From BACL27 sp964203235 (GTDB lineage Bacteria > Actinomycetota > Acidimicrobiia > Acidimicrobiales > Ilumatobacteraceae): a stretch of DNA of 64,000 bases. Made by a program: the position numbers and the translations under genes. A model generated the notes under the pieces. It was not told the DNA's origin. It was given only the letters and a program-made list of their open reading frames with translations, and ran no database searches. Shown here in pieces: positions 17,902 through 26,159 of the stretch; position 1 is the stretch's first letter, and each line of letters opens with the position of its first letter. Location: contig CAXNLE010000001.1 in assembly GCA_964203235.1 (NCBI GenBank), forward strand, positions 620,001-684,000, written 5' to 3'.

Positions 17902-18423
17902 GTGAATTATAAAATTAGAACTTTCGGTGACCCTGTATTGAAAACATGCGCGGCCGAGATCACAAATATTGACGGCAAACTTGTCAAACTCGCCGATGAA
18001 ATGTTGACTGTGATGTACGAAGCGCCTGGTCTCGGTTTGGCGGCACCTCAGATAGGTGTGCAGAAGCAACTATTTGTTTATGATGTGGACGATAAACCAG
18101 AGGTCATTCTCAACCCAACAATCGTTGAGTCAAGTGGTGAGTGGGTTTATGACGAAGGTTGCTTGTCGATTCCCGGTTTGTCAGTCGAAATGTTACGCCC
18201 GAAACTTGTACTCGTTAGAGGCTTGAATCTCGACGGCAACACAGTTGAAATTGAAGCCGATGAGTTGCTTGCGCGATTATTTCAACATGAGATCGACCAT
18301 CTTCAAGGTGTTTTGATGTTCGAGCGAATGACATCTGACCAACGAAAGTTGGCGATGGCCGAGTATCGCCGGCGCGAAGAGAACCCTGGCCAAACTGAAA
18401 CGACCCACCTAAAACTTTCGTGA
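17902..18423 (+). CDS. def: peptide deformylase
   Basis: Removes the formyl group from the N-terminal methionine of new proteins. All three catalytic motifs are intact: GLGLAAPQIG (43-52), EGCLS (85-89, metal ligand Cys87), and HEIDH (129-133, two histidine ligands and the general base Glu130). The 173-aa length is typical. GTG start at 17902; the stop overlaps the fmt GTG in a GTGA junction, so the opposing formylase and deformylase activities are translationally coupled. Confidence 0.97.
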   Translation: MNYKIRTFGDPVLKTCAAEITNIDGKLVKLADEMLTVMYEAPGLGLAAPQIGVQKQLFVYDVDDKPEVILNPTIVESSGEWVYDEGCLSIPGLSVEMLRPKLVLVRGLNLDGNTVEIEADELLARLFQHEIDHLQGVLMFERMTSDQRKLAMAEYRRREENPGQTETTHLKLS

Positions 18424-19346
18424 CATCACTCGCTGAACTGCCGACCAACGGCGCGTCACGAGTTATCTATTTCGGCACACCAGATATTGCAGTTGATCCA
18501 CTTCGGGCGCTTGTAGATGCAGGTTGCAATGTTGAACTGGTAGTCACTCGACCCGACGTGCGCCGAGGTCGCGGAAACCACACGAGTGCTTGCCCTGTCA
18601 AGGTTGCCGCTCAAGAGATGGGGCTTAAAGTTTCTCACTCATTGAGTGACGTAGTCGCGTTAGTTAGCACATCAAATGATTTACTTGGCGTGGTCGTGGC
18701 CTATGGAGAGTTGATTTCGATGGATGTGCTGAGTGTTGTGCCAATGATCAATGTGCATTTTTCGTTGTTGCCTCGGTGGCGCGGCGCCGCGCCAGTCGAG
18801 CGTGCAATTCTCGCTGGTGATGAAACAACTGGCGTGTGCATTATGCGAGTCGTAGAGTCACTCGACCAAGGCGAAGTTTTTAGTCGAGTTGAGATGCCGA
18901 TTTTGGCTACCGACACGCTCGTTTCGTTGCGCCAGAAGTTACTAGTCGCGTCGTTGCCGTTATTGGTTAGTGCGGTAAAAAATGGTTTTGGTCAAGGTGT
19001 CGCCCAGAGTGGCGAGGCACTCTACGCCAAGAAAATTCTTACCAGTGAGTTGCAAATAAATTGGAGCAATACTGCGACTCAGATAGATCGTCTGATTCGC
19101 GTCGGTGGCGCGTACACACATATTGGTGGCAAGAGACTCAAAATTGTTAAGGCGAAGATAGTTGCAGATTCAATGACGAACGTAAGTTACGGTGTGATCA
19201 AAGTAGTTTCGCGGCATGAGTGCGAAGTACAGACTGGCTCTGGCTGTATTTCGCTAATTGAAGTGCAACCTGAGGGCAAGGCAGTTATGAAAGTTGACGG
19301 CTGGCTCAATGGGGCAAGGATCGAAACCGGCGCCGTCTTCAGCTAG
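18420..19346 (+). CDS. fmt: methionyl-tRNA formyltransferase
   Basis: Formylates initiator Met-tRNA using 10-formyl-tetrahydrofolate. The N-terminal catalytic domain has FGTPDIAVDPLRAL, the catalytic Asn/His region INVHFSLLPRWRGAAP (about 116-131) and AILAGDETTGVCIMRV; the C-terminal OB-like tRNA-binding domain begins near 215 (INWSNTATQIDRLIRV). Length 308 aa is normal. GTG start lies within the end of def. The end is followed by a run of in-frame stop codons and then a convergent gene. Confidence 0.95.
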   Translation: MTSLAELPTNGASRVIYFGTPDIAVDPLRALVDAGCNVELVVTRPDVRRGRGNHTSACPVKVAAQEMGLKVSHSLSDVVALVSTSNDLLGVVVAYGELISMDVLSVVPMINVHFSLLPRWRGAAPVERAILAGDETTGVCIMRVVESLDQGEVFSRVEMPILATDTLVSLRQKLLVASLPLLVSAVKNGFGQGVAQSGEALYAKKILTSELQINWSNTATQIDRLIRVGGAYTHIGGKRLKIVKAKIVADSMTNVSYGVIKVVSRHECEVQTGSGCISLIEVQPEGKAVMKVDGWLNGARIETGAVFS

Positions 19347-19355
19347 CTAGTTCTG

Positions 19356-19664
19356 CTAGTTAATTTCGCTAGTCAATTTAACCCAGACAATCCGAATATT
19401 CGCCAGCGCATCTTTGAAAGTCGCATGGTCGTCGCCAAGTCGATCGCCGAGGGTGTCGACAATCGCAGCCAGGGCGTCAATGGCCAATCGTGCATCATCA
19501 AGTCGTGGCGGGTTGGCGCCTAAGTGAATCGCCGCCAGTTCGTAAAGTCCGACTACATGGTTCGCTACAACTACATTGGCTGGTGACTCGGCTAGGCGAG
19601 CGCGAGCGTCGGCTAAAGCCTGCTCTTGTTCTGGGGTGGGGTTCTGATCCATATGCGCTACCAT
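19356..19664 (-). CDS. DUF1844 family protein
   Basis: About 102 aa, helical. The conserved core NHVVGLYELAAIHLGANPP followed by LAIDALAAIVDTLGDRLG matches the DUF1844 family, found next to infC in many Actinobacteria; function is not known. I start it at the ATG at 19664 (ATG at 19652 is an alternative), because the upstream 70 residues of the open frame contain no family similarity and overlap the infC leader. It is convergent with fmt (10-base gap) and divergent from infC. Confidence 0.72.
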   Translation of the reverse strand: MVAHMDQNPTPEQEQALADARARLAESPANVVVANHVVGLYELAAIHLGANPPRLDDARLAIDALAAIVDTLGDRLGDDHATFKDALANIRIVWVKLTSEIN

Positions 19665-19787
19665 TATGGCAGCGATAACGGCAGTGCAAATTGCCTTTGT
19701 CAAACAGCAAAAGTGGAAACTAGTTTCCCACCTAGCCACCAAGATTTGCGATGTTCGAAATTTGAACTCGCCGATGAGTGCGTCTGG

Positions 19788-19867
19788 GTCGAGCTGATGC
19801 GAGTGGCATTGCCACCGCGTATCTCGACTCTCGTGCGTCGGCAAACTCAAGTTTGAACTTCGAGTTT
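19788..19867 (+). ncRNA. structured leader RNA upstream of infC (candidate cis-regulatory element)
   Basis: The infC 5' region contains two stacked inverted repeats. Stem 1: GTCGAG (19788-19793) with CTCGAC (19823-19828), enclosing an inner GTGG/CCAC hairpin (19803-19815). Stem 2: AAACTC (19843-19848) with GAGTTT (19862-19867), extended inside by AAGT/ACTT with a TTGA loop, and followed by TTAT, which resembles a weak terminator. Upstream is a further palindrome, GGAAACTAGTTTCC (19715-19728). infC-rpmI-rplT operons are often autoregulated by L20 binding a leader RNA; that role is inferred here from position and structure only. Confidence 0.45.
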
Positions 19868-19896
19868 TATCCAATACGAAGAGGAGGCACAGCCGC

Positions 19897-19920
19897 TTGT
19901 CAAGCAGTGAACAGTCATAG
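19897..19920 (+). CDS. short upstream ORF of 7 codons in front of infC
   Basis: TTG at 19897 lies 9 bases after an excellent GAGGAGG ribosome binding site (19881-19887) and opens a 7-codon frame (MSSSEQS if TTG is read as Met) ending at TAG 19918-19920. This stop overlaps the ATA that is the only possible full-length infC start. Either this is a leader peptide whose termination feeds reinitiation at ATA, or it is the true infC N-terminus separated from the rest by a frameshift, natural or from sequencing. Confidence 0.4.
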   Translation: MSSSEQS

Positions 19921-20621
19921 CACCGCCAACAAATGAGCCACGCTACAACGACCGAATTCGAGCCAAACAGGTTCGTCTGGTCGATGCAGATGGATCACAA
20001 GTCGGAGTCGTCAGTATCGAAGATGCACTTGAGCGATCTCGCAAGGTTGATTTAGACCTTGTTGAAGTTGCTCCGTTAGCCGAACCACCTGTATGTCGAA
20101 TCATGGACTACGGAAAGTTCCGCTATGAAGAAGCGCAAAGACTGAAAGAGTCCCGCAAAAAAACGGTGCAGATAACGATGAAGGAAGTCAAGTTCAAGCC
20201 GAAGATTGCCAAAGGAGACTTTGACACCAAGGTGCGCCATATGCTCGAGTTTCTCGACGAAGGCCACAAGGTGAAAGTCACTCTGCAATTCAGAGGTCGC
20301 GAAATGGCTCACCCCGAGTTAGGTACGAAGATTTTGGATGCAGTGATCGAGCAACTCGGTCAAATCGCCAAAGTTGACACATCGGCTCGCCTTGAAGGTC
20401 GAAACATGACAATGGTTCTTTCGCCAGACAAAAAAGCAGTAAAGCGTCCAGTTTCTGTGAAACCAGCAGAAGTAAAGCCGCAAAGTTCAAAACCACCAAC
20501 TATTTCAAATACAAATCTCAATACGACAACCGAAACTACGACAACCGAAATTACGACTACCGAAACGGAGAATCAAAATGCCGAAGATGAAAACATCCAA
20601 GACAGCAAAGAAGCGATTTAA
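19917..20621 (+). CDS. infC: translation initiation factor IF-3
   Basis: IF-3 prevents subunit joining and checks the start codon. The N-domain is clear from PRYNDRIRAKQVRLVDADG onward, which lies well upstream of the first ATG (20103), and continues through the linker and C-domain. In this frame a TGA at 19908 is followed only by ACA, GTC and ATA, so the start is taken as ATA 19917; infC is known for AUU/AUC/AUA starts that allow autoregulation by IF-3. The C-terminus has an extra low-complexity tail rich in Thr and Glu (about 190-235). The last 44 bases overlap rpmI. Confidence 0.88.
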   Translation: MAPPTNEPRYNDRIRAKQVRLVDADGSQVGVVSIEDALERSRKVDLDLVEVAPLAEPPVCRIMDYGKFRYEEAQRLKESRKKTVQITMKEVKFKPKIAKGDFDTKVRHMLEFLDEGHKVKVTLQFRGREMAHPELGTKILDAVIEQLGQIAKVDTSARLEGRNMTMVLSPDKKAVKRPVSVKPAEVKPQSSKPPTISNTNLNTTTETTTTEITTTETENQNAEDENIQDSKEAI

Positions 20622-20775
20622 GAAAACTGGTACGGGCAAACTTCGTCGTCAACAGTCAATGCGTCAGCACTTGTTTGAGCACAAATCAAGTGAGCGAACA
20701 CGCCGTCTCGATGGCACCGTTGACGTTCACACCGGTGACGTTAAGCGCATCAAGCGACTTCTTGCAGAGCGATAA
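20578..20775 (+). CDS. rpmI: 50S ribosomal protein L35
   Basis: A 65-aa basic protein with the L35 opening MPKMKTSKTAKKRFKKTGTGK and a C-terminal KRIKRLL. ATG at 20578 follows ACGGAGAATCAAA, a usable ribosome binding site located inside infC. The start is 44 bases before the infC stop, so the entire ribosome binding site and first 14 codons are also infC coding sequence. Part of the conserved infC-rpmI-rplT operon. Confidence 0.96.
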   Translation: MPKMKTSKTAKKRFKKTGTGKLRRQQSMRQHLFEHKSSERTRRLDGTVDVHTGDVKRIKRLLAER

Positions 20776-20840
20776 ATCGCACGAGTTAATTTAATAGTTC
20801 ATTGACCAGCTAACCGAATTTTGATTGAAAGGATTTCAAA

Positions 20841-21197
20841 ATGGCACGAGTAAAACGCGCAGTTCACGCCCGCAAAAAGCACAAGGCGATTCTCGAAAAA
20901 GCAAAAGGATATTACGGCGACCGCAGTCGTACATTTCGCTCTGCGAACGAACAAGTACTTCACTCAGGACAGTATGCATTTCGTGACCGTCGTGCGAAGA
21001 AGGGCGAGTTTCGTAGTTTGTGGATTCAGCGAATCAATGCAGGATGTCGTCTTCACGATATGAGTTACAGTCGTTTCATTGCTGGTTTGTCAAAGGCAGG
21101 AATTGTTGTCGATCGAAAGATCCTCGCAGACCTTGCAGTGCACGACGAAAAAGCATTCGCGCAACTCGTTGAAACTGCTAAGGGCGCACTCGTCTGA
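20841..21197 (+). CDS. rplT: 50S ribosomal protein L20
   Basis: 118-aa rRNA-binding protein needed for early 50S assembly. Sequence begins MARVKRAVHARKKHKAILE and contains YYGDRSRTFRSANEQV and RDRRAKKGEFRSLWIQRINA, typical of L20. ATG follows GAAAGGATTTCAAA. In several bacteria L20 represses its own operon through the leader; the structured infC leader here makes that possible. The TGA stop overlaps the probable CTG start of the next gene. Confidence 0.97.
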   Translation: MARVKRAVHARKKHKAILEKAKGYYGDRSRTFRSANEQVLHSGQYAFRDRRAKKGEFRSLWIQRINAGCRLHDMSYSRFIAGLSKAGIVVDRKILADLAVHDEKAFAQLVETAKGALV

Positions 21198-21964
21198 GTC
21201 TCACGCAATTAGCGTTCACGAGCAATCGTGTTCAGCGTCTACGAAGATTATGTAACGACAAGTCTGAACGAGCGCAAGAGAATGCGTTTGTTATTGAAGG
21301 CGCGACATTAATCGACGAAGCGATCAGCGCCGGTTGGCAGATCGAGTCTCAGTTTGTTGCACCTGGTGCGAGCCCATGTTCGGGTGCGGGAAGCGCGGTT
21401 AACGACTTGGCACCTGGCGTTATCGAACGCGTCGCATCGACAAACTCTCCGCAACCAGTTATGGCAATCGCTTTGAAGCGCGAAGTTGATATTGCCGATC
21501 TTGGTTCTGCGAAGAAGGCAGATTGGATTGTCGTTGTCGACAAAATTTCAGATCCAGGAAACCTCGGCACTATTTTGCGTTCGGCAGAGGCCGCAGGGGC
21601 GTCGGCCGTTGTTCTGACTAGTGGCACGGTTGATGCTTTTAGTCCGAAAGTGGTTCGTGCGTCGGCTGGCGCATTATTTAATGTGCCGATTTACGAAGGT
21701 GCAACGATTGAGCAAGTAGCAGATCTTGGTTTTGCATTGTGGGGATCATCGAGTCATGAAATGCCAAATTCGAGCAGTTTCACGGCCACTGATCTTTCGG
21801 GCAAAGTAGCTATTGTGCTTGGCAATGAAGCCCACGGATTATCGGCAAGTACGAAAGTTGATGGTTGGTTGACGATTCCACATGCTGGTCGTGGTGAGAG
21901 TCTGAACGTCGCAATGGCGGCAACTCTTTTGTGTTTTGAAGTTAAACGTCAACACGAGATCTAG
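21194..21964 (+). CDS. SpoU/TrmH-family RNA 2'-O-methyltransferase
   Basis: A SPOUT-fold methyltransferase that modifies rRNA or tRNA ribose; the target cannot be set from sequence. The C-terminal catalytic domain has the three family motifs: DPGNLGTILRSAEAAGA, IVLGNEAHGLS and IPHAGRGESLNVAMAATLL. The N-terminal substrate-binding part (SNRVQRLRRLCNDKSERAQENAFVIEG) lies upstream of any ATG/GTG/TTG, and the frame is closed by TAA at 21179. CTG 21194 is the only near-cognate start and overlaps the rplT stop in CTGA. The position after rplT and before pheS is the same as that of mycobacterial tsnR. Length about 256 aa. Confidence 0.87.
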   Translation: MSLTQLAFTSNRVQRLRRLCNDKSERAQENAFVIEGATLIDEAISAGWQIESQFVAPGASPCSGAGSAVNDLAPGVIERVASTNSPQPVMAIALKREVDIADLGSAKKADWIVVVDKISDPGNLGTILRSAEAAGASAVVLTSGTVDAFSPKVVRASAGALFNVPIYEGATIEQVADLGFALWGSSSHEMPNSSSFTATDLSGKVAIVLGNEAHGLSASTKVDGWLTIPHAGRGESLNVAMAATLLCFEVKRQHEI

Positions 21965-22016
21965 CAGAATAATTAAACGCGACCAGTTGTATCACCGAGA
22001 CTAAAGTTAAAAAGCG

Positions 22017-23045
22017 ATGTCTGATCAATCAGTTGTTACTGCGATGACACAAGCTGTCGAGTCGGCGCAAAATAGTGCTTTGGCCGCGATTGCGTTGGCG
22101 AAAGACTTGTCTGCCGTTAAAACTTTGACCGCAGATTTGAATAGAAAAGATAGCCCGCTAAATACGTTAAAGAGTGACCTCGGCAAACTGACATCTGTTG
22201 ACGACAAACGCACGATGGGGCAGCTGTTGAATACTGCGTCGCAGTCAGTTAACGCTGCGCTGTTGGCGAGATCAACCGAACTTGAATCATTGGAGATCTC
22301 TGCACGTGTTGCACGCGAAGCGATGGATCTCAGTGAGTTTGCCACTCGTCGCAAACGTGGCCATACACACATAGTTACGCAAGCCACACAGCGTCTCGAA
22401 GATGTTTTCATTGGTCTTGGTTTTCAAATCGCTGAAGGTCCTGAAGTTGAAACTGATTTTTATAACTTTGAGGCCTTGAACATGCCGAAGTCGCACCCGG
22501 CTCGCTCAGAGTTCGACACGATGTTTCTCGAATACGGCGAGCCAAATTCGGTGTTGCTGCGCACGCACACGTCGCCTGTGCAAATTCGAGTCATGCAGAC
22601 ATGGCAGCCGCCGATCTATGCGATCATGCCAGGCCGAGTGTTTCGCCGTGACACACCCGACGCAACCCACATGCCGGTGTTTCATCAGATTGAAGGTCTC
22701 GTCATAGACCGCGGAATCACCTTCGCGCATTTAGCCGGCACGATCGAAGCATTCACGAAAGCGTTTTTCGGTAACGAATTCACGAGTCGATTACGTCCGT
22801 CGTTTTTTCCGTTTACTGAACCAAGTGCTGAGTTTGATATTCGTCGAGATGATGGTGAGTGGATTGAACTTGGTGGTTGCGGAATGGTCCATCCAAATGT
22901 TTTGATTAGTGGCGGCATCGACCCGGAAGAGTTCAGTGGTTTTGCTTTCGGATTCGGAATTGATCGCATGGCCAAAGAGCGTCACAATGTCGAAGACATT
23001 CGCGAAATGTATACCAATGATCTGCGTTTCTTGAGGCAGTTCTAA
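22017..23045 (+). CDS. pheS: phenylalanyl-tRNA synthetase alpha chain
   Basis: Catalytic subunit of the (alpha-beta)2 class II synthetase charging tRNA-Phe. The N-terminal coiled coil (about 1-105) is followed by the class II core: motif 1 around GFQIAEGPEVETDFYNFEALN, motif 2 with GRVFRRDTPDATHMPVFHQIEG, and motif 3 in FGFGIDRMAKERH near the end. Length 342 aa is normal. The stop codon TAA overlaps the ATG of pheT by one base (TAATG), giving equimolar subunit synthesis. Confidence 0.97.
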   Translation: MSDQSVVTAMTQAVESAQNSALAAIALAKDLSAVKTLTADLNRKDSPLNTLKSDLGKLTSVDDKRTMGQLLNTASQSVNAALLARSTELESLEISARVAREAMDLSEFATRRKRGHTHIVTQATQRLEDVFIGLGFQIAEGPEVETDFYNFEALNMPKSHPARSEFDTMFLEYGEPNSVLLRTHTSPVQIRVMQTWQPPIYAIMPGRVFRRDTPDATHMPVFHQIEGLVIDRGITFAHLAGTIEAFTKAFFGNEFTSRLRPSFFPFTEPSAEFDIRRDDGEWIELGGCGMVHPNVLISGGIDPEEFSGFAFGFGIDRMAKERHNVEDIREMYTNDLRFLRQF

Positions 23046-25438
23046 TGAAGATTTTGAATTCGTGGCTAAATGAGTTTGGCGATTTCGGAGCAGACGTCGA
23101 AAAACTTTCCGCAGCGATGACAAGTTTAGGTTTGGCTGTTGAGTCAGTAATAAGTGTGGGTGCGCCAGTTAAGGGTGTTGTCGTGGCGCGAGTGTTGCGC
23201 ACAGAGCGACACCCCGATGCAGCGAAAGTGCACCGTGTTTACGTTGATGCTGGTGACGGCATCGAACTGCACGTTTGGTGTGGCGCGTTCAATATGAAAC
23301 TTGGCGATTTGATTCCGTTGGCGACACTCGGCACAACGATGCCAGACGGACGTGTAATTACCCCTCGCGGAATCCTCGGTATTGAGAGCCACGGCATGCT
23401 TTGCTCGGGCATTGAAATCGGTTTGAGTTCTGATGCTGACGGTATTTTAATTTTGCCAAGCACATTGAAACTTGGTGAAGATGTGTTCTCTGCGCTGGGT
23501 GTAACGGCCGACACGGTTTTTGATTTAGATGTAACTAGAAATCGTCCAGACTGCAACGGCTATCTCGGCGTTGCGCGAGATCTCGGCGCGAAATTAGGAG
23601 TCAAAGTTTCAGCACCGGCTGTAGATAAAGCCAAAAAGGGTTCTGCTCGCTCATTGAGAGTTGTAATCAGTGACAAAGAAAAATGCTCGCGTTACAACGC
23701 AACTGTGATGTCAGGAGTCGTAGTAACTAATTCGCCTGCATGGATTGCTCGCAGGCTAACGAATAGCGGAATGCGACCAATTAATAATGTCGTTGACGCT
23801 TCAAACTTGGTGATGTTAGAACTCAATCAGCCAACCCATGCTTTTGACGCCGACAAAATCGCCAATGCGTTCAAAATTCGCTGTGCGCGCGACAAAGAAA
23901 CCCTCGTCACGCTTGACGGTCAGACTCGTGAACTTGCGGTTACTGATTTGTTGATTTGTGACGGCAAAGACATGCCAATTGGATTAGCCGGGGTTATGGG
24001 CGGCGCAAGTACCGAGATCAGTGCGACAACTCGTGTGGTTGCACTTGAAACTGCATTCTTTGAACCGTCTGGTGTCGCGAGCACGGCTACACGTCTCGGT
24101 CTGCGATCAGAGGCTTCGTTGCGTTTCGAGCGGGGCGTTGATCCATATGGGATCGAAGCGGCAGTAGGCAGATTTGCGGCTCTGTTGCGCGAGTCGTGTC
24201 CAAAACTAGTTGTGCATGCCAAAGGCACTGATGTTAAAGAAAAGTCGCTTCCACCGAGGCAAAAAGTTGTTGCGTTGCGTGTTTCGCAAGTCAATAGCAT
24301 TCTTGGTACGAAACTTTCTGCGAAAGCGATTAACTCGTTGCTCGCGAAGATTGGTTTCGTTACCAAGGCGACGAGTACCGGCAAAGTCATTGCACTTAAG
24401 ATTGCGGTTCCGTCTTGGCGACCAGACTGCGAATCTGAAATTGATTTAGTCGAAGAAGTCGCACGACATTATGGCTACGATACCCTCGGCAAAATTGTGC
24501 CGCAGTCAACAATGCACGGAAGATTGTCGCCGACGCAACAACGTCGCCGCGAAATGCGCGAAGTTGTGGTTGGTCTGGGTGTTAGCGAAGCAATGCCCAA
24601 CCCTTTCTTAGCGCCGGGCGATTTGTCAAAAACTGGATTAAGTGAAGATCTTGCAATTCGCCTTGCAAACCCACTTGTGTTCGAAGAAAGTGTTCTGCGA
24701 ACGTCATTGCGACCAGGGTTGCTCAAAGCAATTAGTTACAACCTCTCACATCGCAATTTAGATATCGCGCTATTTGAAATCGGTCATGTATATCCAGCGC
24801 GTCCAGTAGTGGTTGCTGGTGAGTTGCCAGACGAATTTGAGTCACTTTGCATTGTTGCTGCAGGCGTAACCAGCGAAGTTGCAATGAATTGGTGGAGTCA
24901 ATTGTCGGTGACGATGGGCTTTGGCGCCCAACTAGACCAAAAGAGCGTCGAGTCTGGTTATCACCCGACACGAAGCGCATCACTTCGTCGTGGCAAACAA
25001 CTTCTTGGCAGCGTTGGTGAGATTGATCCAATTGTGCTTGCGAAACATGGCATCAATGTTTCTGTTGCGTGCTTAGAACTCAACTTGAGTGTTTTATTAA
25101 CTGAGATACCAAAAGTTTCGACTGCGAAATCTGTTAGTCGCTTTCCGCGTAGCGATTTCGACCTTGCATTTTCTTTAAAAGATAGCGAACCCGCGAGTTC
25201 GTTGCTTAAGGTGTTGCGCCAAGCAGCAGGACCAGAATTGGTTGATCTCGCATTATTTGATGTCTACCGAGCACCTGAATCGGCACAAGAATCGTCGCCT
25301 TTTTCTGCGCGAAGTCTGACTTTCAGATTTCAGTTACAGGCGCGCGATCGGACGCTTACTGATGCTGAAGTGTCTACCGCTCGTCAACGGTGTATTGACG
25401 CAGCGACAAAGCTCGGTGCGCAATTTCGCACGGTTTGA
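23045..25438 (+). CDS. pheT: phenylalanyl-tRNA synthetase beta chain
   Basis: Tetramer partner of PheS that binds tRNA and edits Tyr-tRNA-Phe. Domains in order: an EMAP-like tRNA-binding domain (about 40-150), the B3/B4 editing domain (about 210-380, with NVVDASNLVMLELNQPTHAFD), the B5 domain (about 405-475), the catalytic-like core (about 480-690), and a C-terminal ferredoxin-like anticodon-binding domain starting at FPRSDFDLAFSL. The 797-aa length is typical. Confidence 0.97.
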   Translation: MKILNSWLNEFGDFGADVEKLSAAMTSLGLAVESVISVGAPVKGVVVARVLRTERHPDAAKVHRVYVDAGDGIELHVWCGAFNMKLGDLIPLATLGTTMPDGRVITPRGILGIESHGMLCSGIEIGLSSDADGILILPSTLKLGEDVFSALGVTADTVFDLDVTRNRPDCNGYLGVARDLGAKLGVKVSAPAVDKAKKGSARSLRVVISDKEKCSRYNATVMSGVVVTNSPAWIARRLTNSGMRPINNVVDASNLVMLELNQPTHAFDADKIANAFKIRCARDKETLVTLDGQTRELAVTDLLICDGKDMPIGLAGVMGGASTEISATTRVVALETAFFEPSGVASTATRLGLRSEASLRFERGVDPYGIEAAVGRFAALLRESCPKLVVHAKGTDVKEKSLPPRQKVVALRVSQVNSILGTKLSAKAINSLLAKIGFVTKATSTGKVIALKIAVPSWRPDCESEIDLVEEVARHYGYDTLGKIVPQSTMHGRLSPTQQRRREMREVVVGLGVSEAMPNPFLAPGDLSKTGLSEDLAIRLANPLVFEESVLRTSLRPGLLKAISYNLSHRNLDIALFEIGHVYPARPVVVAGELPDEFESLCIVAAGVTSEVAMNWWSQLSVTMGFGAQLDQKSVESGYHPTRSASLRRGKQLLGSVGEIDPIVLAKHGINVSVACLELNLSVLLTEIPKVSTAKSVSRFPRSDFDLAFSLKDSEPASSLLKVLRQAAGPELVDLALFDVYRAPESAQESSPFSARSLTFRFQLQARDRTLTDAEVSTARQRCIDAATKLGAQFRTV

Positions 25439-25463
25439 AACCGTTCGAACGTCTTTTTAGATA

Positions 25464-26129
25464 GTGAAACATCAGCGCGCACTTAATAAAGGCGGTGATT
25501 CAAAACTTCGTTGTTTTTGGTGCGGTGATGACGAGCAGTATGTTGCATATCACGATTTGCAGTGGGCGAGACCAGTATTGGATGACAATGCGTTATACGA
25601 AAAGATTTGCCTTGAAGGTTTTCAAGCAGGTTTAAGTTGGCTAACAATTCTTCGAAAGCGCGAATCATTTCGTAAAGCGTTTCGAGGGTTTGATCCAAAG
25701 ATTGTTGTGAAATTTAGTCAACGTGATGTGAATCGGTTAATCAAAGACGAGTCAATAGTTCGTCATCGGGGCAAAATCGAAGCAGCGATTAATAATGCTC
25801 AAGCAACGCTCGAAGTTCAAAAAGAATTCGGCTCTCTTGCAACATTTATTTGGGCATTTCGTCCGAAATCAACGACCAGGTCGAATAGCAAAGCACCTAA
25901 ACGAATCTCAGATATAAAAGCCTCGACTGTTGAATCTGAGGCACTGTCAAAAGCACTCCGCCAACGCGGTTTCAAGTTTGTAGGCCCAACGACGATGTAT
26001 GCAGCAATGCAGTCGCTTGGCCTTGTAAATGACCACTTTGTGGGTTGTTTTGTGCGTGAGGCGTGTGCTCAACAGCAGTTGATCGCAGCGAAAAAGATGG
26101 CTGAAAACGCCGCCGCTAATCATGCATAG
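25464..26129 (+). CDS. tag: DNA-3-methyladenine glycosylase I
   Basis: Excises 3-methyladenine from alkylated DNA. The Tag signature is clear: RCFWCGDDEQYVAYHDLQWA (zinc ligands Cys and His) near the N-terminus, FEGFQAGLSW-like LEGFQAGLSWLTILRKRESF around 52-71, and FKFVGPTTMYAAMQSLGLVNDH towards the end, with the second zinc-ligand pair in HFVGCFVREAC. The N-terminal 12 residues are extra. GTG start. The gene stands alone between pheT and the arginine cluster. Confidence 0.94.
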   Translation: MKHQRALNKGGDSKLRCFWCGDDEQYVAYHDLQWARPVLDDNALYEKICLEGFQAGLSWLTILRKRESFRKAFRGFDPKIVVKFSQRDVNRLIKDESIVRHRGKIEAAINNAQATLEVQKEFGSLATFIWAFRPKSTTRSNSKAPKRISDIKASTVESEALSKALRQRGFKFVGPTTMYAAMQSLGLVNDHFVGCFVREACAQQQLIAAKKMAENAAANHA

Positions 26130-26156
26130 TAATACATTCTTGTGTATAATAATACA
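26123..26156 (+). promoter_or_regulatory. tandem ARG-box-like operators overlapping the argC promoter
   Basis: Two inverted repeats of the form TGYATnnnnATACA lie at 26123-26136 and 26143-26156. Their centres are 20 bp apart, about two helical turns, which is the arrangement used by ArgR hexamers on paired ARG boxes (TGAATnnnnATTCA in E. coli). The second box overlaps a perfect -10, TATAAT (26145-26150). The argC ATG begins 9 bases after the -10, so the transcript is probably leaderless. An argR gene is present in the same cluster. Binding is inferred. Confidence 0.65.
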
Positions 26157-26159
26157 ACT

